Shown piece by piece: positions 1 through 6,669 of a DNA stretch of 9,422 nucleotides (the stretch's first letter is position 1; each line of letters opens with the position of its first letter). Location of the stretch: contig URZG01000066.1 of the NCBI GenBank assembly GCA_900552325.1, forward strand, positions 1-9,422, in the 5' to 3' direction. Under the pieces are notes generated by a model, which had not been told where the DNA came from, did no database searches, and worked only from the letters and a program-made list of their open reading frames with translations. The stretch is from an uncultured Porphyromonadaceae bacterium (GTDB lineage: Bacteria; Bacteroidota; Bacteroidia; Bacteroidales; Muribaculaceae). A program made the position numbers and the translations under genes.

Positions 1-986
1 ATGACAATAGCGTTGCTTTTGATTTTATTGTTTTAAAACAATCAGGGAAGAGTGAGACTTATGACGAGCAATGGTTTCATTTCGATCAGTCCAATTCCGA
101 GGCTCTTACTGCGAACAAACTGATATTCAGTAATGAAACGCGCACAAATATTTATGATCCTTATACAATCAGCCCCGTTGACGGTGGTCAATATGTAATT
201 AATTCACCGTGGAATGGCGCTAATTTGATTACCCCAGCCGGTGTGTCAGACAGATACGAATTTTCCTGTGCTTGGGAGCTTCCTGCTGTTGAGGATGGTG
301 AGGGTACAGAAAGCCGAGCCCGAATCAAAAATTACTGTTTCGTTCCGATTACTATAGCCGATGAGGAATATTATATAACTTCGGGAAAATTCCCTGTTAT
401 GAGTGAACCCTCCTCAGCAACGATTGATGGTGAAAAAAAGATTTCATTCAGTCTGAGGAGATGGCGTGATAAATCTGACTTTTCGAATCTCAATGAGGTT
501 TTGTCTCTTCCATCCGGCAATGCTTTTGAGTATAGTTATTTTAAAGTCATCAACGATGAACAACAGTATAAGATGGTGGCTACTATCTCTCAGAAATGCG
601 TGGTGGAATACCAATATAAAACGACACCGGCGAGCGGGGAGACATTGACACGCAGGCCTAAGGCGCAGAATTATGACGACTGGTTGAAGACTATATGTTA
701 TCTTTATTCTCCTTCGGCCGGAATCGGGAGGTATGAGTTTGAACCCGTTTCTAACGGAGGGGTTACCGGAATCGGAGAGGTGGAGGCTGCCGTAAGCCAA
801 GCTATCCATCTATCGGGTGCGCGCCTTTGGATTGACAGCAGAAGCGCTCCACTTAGAATTTATAATGCAACCGGGGCGGTTGTTTTTCAATCAGAGAACT
901 GCTCCGAGGCGAATCTCGGTTTCCTTGCTCCAGGATGTTATATTGTCAGCTGGGGTACAGGTCTCCGCAAAATCATATTGAATTGA
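1..986 (+). CDS. Secreted protein of unknown function with Por-type (T9SS-like) C-terminal sorting tail, 5' partial
   Basis: The reading frame is open from the left edge (first full codon at base 3) to TGA at 984–986, giving 327 visible codons. The true start lies outside the window; internal ATG or TTG codons should not be taken as the start. I do not recognise the main body, which is rich in aromatic residues and in alternating polar/hydrophobic stretches, consistent with beta-rich extracellular domains. The last ~75 residues resemble a type A sorting domain: a GIGEVE linker, then LRIYNATGAVV, a short loop, LGFLAPGCYIV, and a terminal KIILN. In this family such tails direct export through the type IX secretion system or an equivalent route. 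The upstream half is more AT-rich than the genes that follow. The HU gene starts 2 nt after the stop, so the two may be co-transcribed. The tail assignment is by pattern only; function is unknown. Confidence 0.75.
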   Translation, partial: DNSVAFDFIVLKQSGKSETYDEQWFHFDQSNSEALTANKLIFSNETRTNIYDPYTISPVDGGQYVINSPWNGANLITPAGVSDRYEFSCAWELPAVEDGEGTESRARIKNYCFVPITIADEEYYITSGKFPVMSEPSSATIDGEKKISFSLRRWRDKSDFSNLNEVLSLPSGNAFEYSYFKVINDEQQYKMVATISQKCVVEYQYKTTPASGETLTRRPKAQNYDDWLKTICYLYSPSAGIGRYEFEPVSNGGVTGIGEVEAAVSQAIHLSGARLWIDSRSAPLRIYNATGAVVFQSENCSEANLGFLAPGCYIVSWGTGLRKIILN

Positions 987-988
987 AA

Positions 989-1261
989 ATGGAACATAAT
1001 ATAAAATTGTCTGAAATTTCGGAAAAGACCGGCATGGATGTCTCTACAGTCGGTAATCTTATGAAAGAATTCGCAGCCGTGCTGGCCAGGGAATGTGCCG
1101 ATATGAACAGGGTTGCTATTCCGGGTTTCGGTGCATTTGAAGGTGTGAAACATGATGAGGAGATCCGTGAAGATCTCTCAACGGGAAATAAAATACTTTA
1201 CCCGCCCATGATCGAGGTGAAGTTCACGCCTGGAGCGATGTTAAAGAAACGTTTCAACTAA
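989..1261 (+). CDS. HU/IHF-family DNA-binding protein, 90 aa
   Basis: A small protein of typical HU length (90 aa). The N-terminal helical part (about residues 1–40) contains EISEKTGMDVSTV and a helix ending near AREC. It is followed by the family turn IPGFGAFEG (about 48–56) and the C-terminal KILYPPMIEVKFTPGAMLKK, which matches the end of Bacteroidales HU-like proteins. HU proteins bind and bend DNA as dimers and help organise the nucleoid. The frame is open upstream to an ATG at 935, but that start would overlap the previous gene by 52 nt and add 18 non-HU residues, so the ATG at 989 is preferred. The arm region reads EDLSTGN rather than the usual RNPxTG, so the intercalating proline of canonical HU is absent. 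It lies 23 nt upstream of a second HU-like gene and may dimerise with that domain (inference). Confidence 0.88.
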   Translation: MEHNIKLSEISEKTGMDVSTVGNLMKEFAAVLARECADMNRVAIPGFGAFEGVKHDEEIREDLSTGNKILYPPMIEVKFTPGAMLKKRFN

Positions 1262-1284
1262 CAGGGGTATTACCGCAGAACTGA

Positions 1285-2538
1285 ATGGGTACTACAATCA
1301 CATTACCGGCCATATTGACGGCTTTACAGAATAATTGCGGCTGCACATCGGAAGAGGCGGCTGATTTCATGCATGCGCTGACGGACACCATTATTGATGG
1401 ACTTATGTCGGCGGGCTGTGTAACAGTCAAAGGAGTAGGGGAGTTTCGTGTAGTGGATACTGGCGCCGAGAAAACTGTGGCGTACCTGCCGGACACGGAA
1501 CTGGCACAAGACGTTAATTCCCCCTTTTCGCTTTTTGAGCCGGTAAACCTTTCTGAAGGTGTTACAGAGGCGATGCTTGATGAGTTTTATGAGGCGGAAA
1601 AGGCTGGAGCAGACTCCGAGGGATCGGCTGTAGTACCCGAAACGAATGAATCATCGGCGGTCCCGGTCCGCGACGATGTTGAGGTTGAGGTAACGGATAA
1701 TCTTTCCGATATGTCGGCGGATAATGCGGCGAAGTTGCCGGCAGGGCTGCCCCCTGTTCCGGGCGCCTCAGAGATTTCTGATGAAGCGCCGGAATCTTAT
1801 CCTGTTGTCGGGCAGCCTAAATCTATAGAAAGAACCGGTCTGTCGGAAGAGTCGTCAGCGGCGAACGTATCGGCAAATTCCGGCGCGCCTGAAGGAGGAG
1901 TTTCCGTAGAGAATATCGCTCCTGTGCTTCCTTCACGTGTGGCTCCTGAGAAAGATGAAGATGTGTCGGAGAATATTTCCCGCGAACGTCGTCCTCGCCG
2001 GCAACGAAAGGAAACGGTGATCATAGTGCTGATAGGTCTCCTTTCGTTGCTTGCCGGAGTTTTTGCCGGGCATTTCGGAATCCCCGGGTTAAACATAAAT
2101 GGAGTCAAGAGTGTTAAAATTACAGCTGAGGAGGTGACGCTACTCCATGAAAAGCCATCAAACGATGATTTGACGGCCGGGATGCCGGGGACTAAGGATA
2201 CGGTTCCCACGAAAGGTAACCTCCCAGATACGGTTGAGCCAGCCCAGTCCGTTATCGATGCGGCGCCGCCCCGCCCGGTTGCGTCGCCGGTGGTCACCGA
2301 TACCGTGCAGGGTACCAATTATCTCTCCCGCATAGCCCGCAGGCATTATGGAAAAGATATTTTCTGGGTCTATATATATGAGGAAAACAAAGATAAGATA
2401 CAGGATCCCAACAATATCAATCCGGGAACCGTGGTAGTTATCCCCCCTGCTGAAAAATATGGAATCGATCCGTCAAACAGCGCTTCCATCAACAATGCGG
2501 AGCGCCTTTCGGCTAAGATTCTCAACAAAGAATCCTAA
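1285..2538 (+). CDS. HU-like domain – transmembrane helix – LysM fusion protein, 417 aa
   Basis: Residues 1–95 form an HU-like fold: the helical N-terminus TLPAILTALQ, helix TSEEAADFMHALTDTI, turn VKGVGEFRV at 48–56, and the closing FSLFEPVNLSEGV at 81–93 seen in Bacteroidales HU-like proteins. Residues ~96–232 are acidic, Ser/Pro/Ala-rich and probably disordered. A basic cluster RERRPRRQRK (233–242) directly precedes one hydrophobic helix (about 244–262). By the positive-inside rule the HU-like part is cytoplasmic and the rest periplasmic. After a second linker, residues ~338–388 form a LysM domain (NYLSRIARRHYG, then DPNNINPGTVVVIPP), a peptidoglycan-binding fold. There is no signal peptide; the internal helix would serve as the anchor. 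The HU-like domain has a short arm with no RNPxTG motif, so DNA binding is not assured; it may be a dimerisation module. A role linking nucleoid and wall is inference. ATG 1285 fits the domain start. Confidence 0.88.
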   Translation: MGTTITLPAILTALQNNCGCTSEEAADFMHALTDTIIDGLMSAGCVTVKGVGEFRVVDTGAEKTVAYLPDTELAQDVNSPFSLFEPVNLSEGVTEAMLDEFYEAEKAGADSEGSAVVPETNESSAVPVRDDVEVEVTDNLSDMSADNAAKLPAGLPPVPGASEISDEAPESYPVVGQPKSIERTGLSEESSAANVSANSGAPEGGVSVENIAPVLPSRVAPEKDEDVSENISRERRPRRQRKETVIIVLIGLLSLLAGVFAGHFGIPGLNINGVKSVKITAEEVTLLHEKPSNDDLTAGMPGTKDTVPTKGNLPDTVEPAQSVIDAAPPRPVASPVVTDTVQGTNYLSRIARRHYGKDIFWVYIYEENKDKIQDPNNINPGTVVVIPPAEKYGIDPSNSASINNAERLSAKILNKES

Positions 2539-2570
2539 AAATCCGTAATTATTAATAGTGGTTTAGGATT
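2531..2570. repeat. 9-bp perfect inverted repeat across the stop codon of the HU–LysM gene
   Basis: AATCCTAAA at 2531–2539 is the exact reverse complement of TTTAGGATT at 2562–2570, with a 22-nt AT-rich spacer. The left arm contains the TAA stop of the upstream gene. The arms are AT-rich and no T-run follows, so this is not a typical intrinsic terminator. It could be a weak terminator, an mRNA-stabilising 3' hairpin, or an operator placed 50 bp upstream of the moxR -7 box. The function is undetermined. Confidence 0.4.
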
Positions 2571-2619
2571 GATAGACAAAATTAACATTTGATTTTCACA
2601 TTCGGCGTAGGGAAATTTT

Positions 2620-2627
2620 TACTTTTG
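2620..2627 (+). promoter_or_regulatory. Putative Bacteroidetes sigma-ABfr-type promoter (-7 box) of the bat operon
   Basis: TACTTTTG matches the Bacteroidetes -7 consensus TAnnTTTG exactly. The -33 element (TTTG about 19–21 nt upstream) is weak: TTTC occurs at 2594–2597 with a 22-nt spacer, and an exact TTTG at 2588–2591 is 28 nt away. Transcription would be expected to start at roughly 2632–2636, leaving a leader of about 55 nt before the preferred moxR ATG. The location in the only sizeable gap between the two gene groups supports the call. Confidence 0.6.
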
Positions 2628-2689
2628 CAGAACATTTCTCCCTGCGGAGAGTGGCAAAGTATGAAATATCAGCATCAAATAACTACACT

Positions 2690-3685
2690 ATGAGTGACTC
2701 GGTAAATATCAGAGAACTTAACGATCTTGTAGCCAGCAAGAGCAATTTCGTGAATCTCGTAACGCAAGGGATGGATCAGGCCATAGTAGGGCAGAAGCAT
2801 CTTGTGGAATCCCTCCTTATCGCACTTCTTTCCAACGGCCATGTGCTGCTTGAGGGTGTTCCGGGCCTTGCCAAGACGCTTGCCATCAAGACGCTCGCCC
2901 AGATCATTGACGCAAAATACAGCCGCATCCAGTTTACTCCCGACCTCCTTCCAGCCGATGTGATCGGTACGATGGTATATTCCGTGAAATCCGAACAGTT
3001 TCAGGTCAAGAAAGGTCCGATTTTCGCCAATTTCGTTCTTGCCGATGAGATCAACCGAGCTCCCGCCAAAGTGCAGTCGGCTCTTCTTGAGGCGATGCAG
3101 GAACGTCAGGTTACTATTGGCGACAAGACATTCCGTCTTGACGAGCCTTTCCTGGTAATGGCCACACAGAACCCTATCGAGCAGGAAGGTACATATCCCC
3201 TCCCCGAGGCGCAGGTTGACCGTTTCCTTATGAAGGTTGTTATCGGCTATCCCACACGCGAGGAGGAGAAACTTATCATACGTCAGAACCTGAGCAACGC
3301 ACATCGTGAGATAAGGCCGCTTCTGCGTCCCGAGGAGATAATCGATGCCCAGAAAGTAGTCGAGAAAATATATATCGACGAGAAAATCGAGCGCTACATA
3401 GTGGATATAGTATTCGCCACCCGTTTCCCCGGTGAATATGGCCTGGCCGATCTCCAGAGCATCATATCGTTCGGTGCGTCGCCCCGTGCGTCGATCTCTC
3501 TTGCACGCGCGGCCAAGGCTTACGCGTTCCTGCGTCAGCGCGGCTATGTGATTCCGGAGGATGTGCGTGCCGTCTGTCACGACGTGCTCCGTCATCGTAT
3601 CGGCCTGACCTATGAGGCCGAGGCCAACAATATCAGCGCAGACGAGATCATCTCCGAGATTCTTGACAAGGTAATCGTTCCCTGA
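2690..3685 (+). CDS. moxR: MoxR-family AAA+ ATPase, first gene of the Bat operon, 331 aa
   Basis: A full-length MoxR-type AAA+ ATPase, cytoplasmic, with no signal peptide or membrane segment. Visible motifs: Walker A GVPGLAKT at 56–63, Walker B VLADEIN at 116–122 followed by RAPAK, sensor 1 ATQNP at 158–162, the family stretch EGTYPLPEAQVDRF, and sensor 2 GASPRA at 262–267. The C-terminal helical lid follows. MoxR ATPases are thought to act as chaperone-like remodelers of vWA-domain proteins, which fits the DUF58, BatA and BatB genes downstream. The frame extends upstream to a GTG at 2651. The ATG at 2690 is preferred because it begins just before the conserved NIRELNDLV region and leaves a normal leader after the putative promoter; the GTG start would leave under 20 nt. 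DUF58 starts 30 nt after the stop. Confidence 0.95.
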   Translation: MSDSVNIRELNDLVASKSNFVNLVTQGMDQAIVGQKHLVESLLIALLSNGHVLLEGVPGLAKTLAIKTLAQIIDAKYSRIQFTPDLLPADVIGTMVYSVKSEQFQVKKGPIFANFVLADEINRAPAKVQSALLEAMQERQVTIGDKTFRLDEPFLVMATQNPIEQEGTYPLPEAQVDRFLMKVVIGYPTREEEKLIIRQNLSNAHREIRPLLRPEEIIDAQKVVEKIYIDEKIERYIVDIVFATRFPGEYGLADLQSIISFGASPRASISLARAAKAYAFLRQRGYVIPEDVRAVCHDVLRHRIGLTYEAEANNISADEIISEILDKVIVP

Positions 3686-3715
3686 AATCGGTCGTTCTGA
3701 TTTATCTTCACCCCT

Positions 3716-4585
3716 ATGGATGCAAACGAACTGCTAAAAAAAGTACGTAAGATCGAGATTAAGACCCGCGGACTTTCTCAGAATATTTTCGCCGGGGAAT
3801 ACCACTCGGCTTTCAAGGGGAGAGGTATGACGTTCTCGGAGGTACGCGAGTATCAGTACGGCGACGATATCCGTGATATCGACTGGAATGTTACCGCACG
3901 CCACAACCATCCCTACGTCAAAGTGTACGAGGAGGAGCGTGAGCTCACAGTGATGCTGCTGGTGGATGTCAGCGGATCGCGTCTGTTCGGCGCTGTCGGC
4001 GAACCCAAACGCGAGATGATAGCCGAGATTGCCGCCACTCTCGCGTTCTCGGCGATACAGAACAACGACAAGATCGGTGTGATTTTCTTCTCCGATAAAA
4101 TAGAGAAGTTTATCCCCCCTAAAAAAGGACGTAAACATATTCTCTTCATAATCCGGGAGCTCCTTGATTTCACTCCCGAAAGCAGCGGGACCGATATCGG
4201 ACTGGTGCTCCGATATTTCACTGACGCGCTGAAAAAACGTTGTACGACTTTCCTGATTTCTGATTTTATTGATGACAACGATTATTACAAGGCGCTTTCT
4301 ATCGCAACCAACAAACATGATGTCTATGGGATCCAGGTGTACGACAAACGGGATTCGGTAATGGCCGATGTCGGGCTTATCCGTGTCCGTGATCTTGAGA
4401 CAGGGGTTGCGCGTTGGATCGACACATCATCAAAGAAGCTGCGCGACAGTTACTCCCGATGGTGGTACGGACGCCAACAGATAATGTCGGACACGCTGAA
4501 ACGTTGTCGCGTCAACAGTTGTTCCGTCGCAACCGACGAGGACTATGTTGCCGCTCTTATGGGGCTTTTCCATAAACGGCTGTGA
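3716..4585 (+). CDS. DUF58 domain protein with vWA-like MIDAS, 289 aa
   Basis: A cytoplasmic protein (no signal peptide or hydrophobic helix) with the DUF58 signature at about residues 35–75: KGRGMTFSEVREYQYGDD, then DIDWNVTARH and the HPYVKVYEEER stretch. It is followed by a vWA-like fold with an intact metal-site motif DVSGS (D84, S86, S88), a likely MIDAS threonine in SSGTDIG (T159) and an aspartate in LISDFID (D183). The length is normal for Bacteroidetes versions. DUF58 proteins almost always sit next to MoxR ATPases and are presumed partners or clients; no enzymatic activity is established. The start ATG at 3716 lies 30 nt after moxR, and the gene is read in the same operon. Confidence 0.93.
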   Translation: MDANELLKKVRKIEIKTRGLSQNIFAGEYHSAFKGRGMTFSEVREYQYGDDIRDIDWNVTARHNHPYVKVYEEERELTVMLLVDVSGSRLFGAVGEPKREMIAEIAATLAFSAIQNNDKIGVIFFSDKIEKFIPPKKGRKHILFIIRELLDFTPESSGTDIGLVLRYFTDALKKRCTTFLISDFIDDNDYYKALSIATNKHDVYGIQVYDKRDSVMADVGLIRVRDLETGVARWIDTSSKKLRDSYSRWWYGRQQIMSDTLKRCRVNSCSVATDEDYVAALMGLFHKRL

Positions 4586-4621
4586 AGCGTCTGCAATTAA
4601 GGGATTATATAAATGTGTTAT

Positions 4622-5641
4622 ATGAAGTTTGCTTTTAAATTACATATCACGCTTTTACTACTGGCGGCTGCGGTATTTCTTCCCGGTCGGGAATTGTATG
4701 CCCAGTCGATAAAAGCCGCTCTTGACTCCTCACAGATCACGATGGGCAATGTCACGGCTGTGCGTCTTGACATCGTTGAAAAAAATGATGGCGGCTCGGC
4801 TCTTTTTGTAAACGAAAGCCTCTTTCCGAAAGAGGTGGAGCCTGTAGAATGGGTTGATGGCGATACCACTGACCTGGGCAACGGTCTCCGTGAGATCCGG
4901 CGTGCGCTTATTATTCAGTCGTTTGATTCCGGAGTCTATACGTTGCCACCGTTCTGTCTCGTGGCGGGCAGCGATACCCTGAAATCGAATTCTCTTACCC
5001 TGAAAGTTAATCCGGTTGACGTCAGCCATCTAGAGGATATACACCCGATAGCCGAACCCCTTGAGTTCGAAAGAAAATGGTATGATTTCCTGCCTGATTG
5101 GCTCACCGATTACTGGGGCTGGATCCTCGGCTTTATTCTGATTGTCGCCGCAGGAATCTGTGCCTATCTTATCCTGACCCGCAAGGTGGCCGTCAACATA
5201 CTGCCTCAGAAGAAACGTCTGCCACCCTATGAGCTTGCGATGAAACGTCTTGAAGCTCTCCGTACCGACGGCCTGTGGGAGCGTGGCATGGAAAAGGAAT
5301 ATTACACCCGTCTTATTGATATACTGCGTGATTACCTTCAGGAACGGTTCGGTATCAACGCCATGGAGATGACTTCTACCCAGATTGTCAAGGCACTCTC
5401 CGGCAATGAGGTTACACGTCAGCCCAACCGTTATATGAGGAACATCCTGCAGATCGCCGACTTCGTGAAATTCGCGAAAGTGCGCCCGCTCCCCGATGAC
5501 AATGTGCGCTCTTTCAATGAGGCTCTCCAGTTCGTTGAGGAAACAAAACCGGTGGAAGATCCTGCTGCTCCGGAAAGCGGTGAGACCTCATCCGCTGCGG
5601 AAGCAGGTGCTCAATCCATAAAAAGAAAGGAGGAAAAATGA
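4622..5641 (+). CDS. Bat-operon single-pass membrane protein: periplasmic BatD-like domain plus conserved cytoplasmic tail
   Basis: The ATG at 4622 begins a clear signal peptide (MKFAFK, a leucine-rich core, then GRELYAQS with likely cleavage after LYA). An in-frame ATG at 4613 would add MCY and cannot be excluded. Residues ~28–135 look like a beta-sandwich resembling parts of BatD (SFDSGVYTLPPF, then LTLKVNPVDV). A transmembrane helix lies at about 162–185, followed by the basic RKVAVNILPQKKR, so the C-terminus is cytoplasmic. That tail has the conserved stretch LPPYELAMKRLEAL, then EYYTRLIDILRDYLQERFGI and FVKFAKVRPLPDD, as in DUF4381-like proteins of Bat clusters. The last ~30 residues are Glu/Ala/Ser-rich and probably flexible. 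The gene overlaps batA by 4 nt (ATGA). I infer that it links the cytoplasmic MoxR/DUF58 pair to the periplasmic vWA domains. Confidence 0.85.
   Translation: MKFAFKLHITLLLLAAAVFLPGRELYAQSIKAALDSSQITMGNVTAVRLDIVEKNDGGSALFVNESLFPKEVEPVEWVDGDTTDLGNGLREIRRALIIQSFDSGVYTLPPFCLVAGSDTLKSNSLTLKVNPVDVSHLEDIHPIAEPLEFERKWYDFLPDWLTDYWGWILGFILIVAAGICAYLILTRKVAVNILPQKKRLPPYELAMKRLEALRTDGLWERGMEKEYYTRLIDILRDYLQERFGINAMEMTSTQIVKALSGNEVTRQPNRYMRNILQIADFVKFAKVRPLPDDNVRSFNEALQFVEETKPVEDPAAPESGETSSAAEAGAQSIKRKEEK
5626..5640 (+). promoter_or_regulatory. Strong Shine–Dalgarno-like motif ahead of batA
   Basis: AAAGGAGG at 5626–5633 lies 4 nt before the ATG at 5638 and 7 nt before the second ATG at 5641. The motif is also coding (end of the upstream gene, KRKEEK). 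Bacteroidetes genes usually lack such motifs, so its role in translation is uncertain. If used, the spacing favours the ATG at 5641. Confidence 0.45.
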
Positions 5642-6627
5642 TGCAGCTTGCACATCCAGGCCTTCTTTGGCTTTTCTTGCTTTATATTCCGCTGATAGCG
5701 TGGTATATACTGCGCCATCGCGATGCGTACCCTTCCATGGGGATCTCAACATCGTCCTGGACCTCCGGGGTTGGACGTCCCCTGCGTCAGTACGGTCTTT
5801 ATTTTCTTTTCGTGCTGCGTCTGCTGGCATTGGGATGCGTCATAATAGTGCTAGCACGTCCACAGAGCTCGGATGCATGGTCCACCTCAAAAACCGAGGG
5901 TACGGATATGATTATCGCCCTTGACATTTCGTCCTCGATGCTGGCGCGTGATTTTAAGCCCGACCGGCTTGAAGCCGCCAAGAAAATAGCTTCGAAGTTC
6001 ATTAACGGACGTGAGAATGACAATATGGGCCTGGTAGTTTTCGCCGGAGAAGCCTTTACAGGGGTACCTATGACCACCGACCGTGCCACTCTCATGAATT
6101 ATGTGCAGTCACTTAACCGTGAGATGCTTGAGGACGGCACCGCCATCGGCGACGGTCTTGCCACCTCCATCAACCGTATCAAGTCAGGGCAGGCCAAGTC
6201 CAAGAGTATCATTCTCCTCACCGACGGCTCGAACAACACCGGTATTGTATCACCCCTCATGGCAGCAGAGATAGCCCATAAGGAGGGGATAAAGGTTTAC
6301 ACTATCGGTATCGGTACAAACGGTATGGCTCCTTATCCCCAGATCAATATGTTCGGCAGAATGGAATTTGTTCCCCAGCCCGTGGTGATCGACGAGGGGA
6401 CTCTCAAGCAGATTTCCGATATTACCGGCGGTAAATATTTCCGCGCTACCGGCAATAAAGTACTTGCCGACATTTTCGCGGAGATCGATAGCCTTGAGAC
6501 TTCTGAAATTGATGTGCGCCATTTCTCGCATACCGAGGATACGTATTTCCCGTGGGCAATCGCGGCCTTGGGTCTTCTTCTGCTGGATCTCCTCTTGCGG
6601 AATACATGGCTGCGGACTATGCCATGA
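5638..6627 (+). CDS. batA: BatA: membrane-anchored von Willebrand factor A domain protein, 329 aa
   Basis: Hydrophobic helices lie at about residues 7–25, 53–73 and 304–320, with a vWA domain (about 90–285) between the second and third. The MIDAS is intact: DISSS (D96, S98, S100), T168 in DGTAIGDG, and D196 in LLTDGSNN. The loop between the first two helices carries RHR and RPLR and the C-terminus carries RNTWLR, so both are probably cytoplasmic, placing the vWA domain in the periplasm. BatA is one of two paralogous vWA proteins of the Bat operon, thought to act in a membrane complex. The start overlaps the previous stop (ATGATG at 5638–5643); either ATG is possible and they differ by one Met. 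Paralogue BatB follows after 42 nt. The molecular role is not established. Confidence 0.93.
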   Translation: MMQLAHPGLLWLFLLYIPLIAWYILRHRDAYPSMGISTSSWTSGVGRPLRQYGLYFLFVLRLLALGCVIIVLARPQSSDAWSTSKTEGTDMIIALDISSSMLARDFKPDRLEAAKKIASKFINGRENDNMGLVVFAGEAFTGVPMTTDRATLMNYVQSLNREMLEDGTAIGDGLATSINRIKSGQAKSKSIILLTDGSNNTGIVSPLMAAEIAHKEGIKVYTIGIGTNGMAPYPQINMFGRMEFVPQPVVIDEGTLKQISDITGGKYFRATGNKVLADIFAEIDSLETSEIDVRHFSHTEDTYFPWAIAALGLLLLDLLLRNTWLRTMP

Positions 6628-6669
6628 CGTAACTAACCTCAAACGAATAATCTTCAACGATTGTCAATC

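Noticed and set aside
1..36. Short hydrophobic open frame starting with ATG at the left edge
   Set aside because: Only 11 codons and in another frame than the long partial gene that covers the region.
225..986. TTG at 225 as the start of the first gene
   Set aside because: The same frame is open to the window edge with consistent protein-like sequence, so this is an internal codon of a gene that begins upstream.
1797..2318. Antisense open frame opposite the HU–LysM linker
   Set aside because: Low-complexity shadow of the Ser/Pro/Ala/Glu-rich linker, with no domain or start context.
2675..3595. Long antisense open frame (306 aa) opposite moxR
   Set aside because: moxR has all AAA+ motifs on the plus strand; the antisense product shows no recognisable domain and its composition fits a codon-bias shadow.
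3866..3880. Twin GATATC palindromes separated by 3 nt in the DUF58 gene
   Set aside because: They arise from codons of the conserved DDIRDID stretch, which explains the repeat without regulatory function.
3734..4318. Antisense open frames opposite the DUF58 gene
   Set aside because: The plus-strand DUF58 signature and MIDAS account for the region; the shadows have no family motifs.
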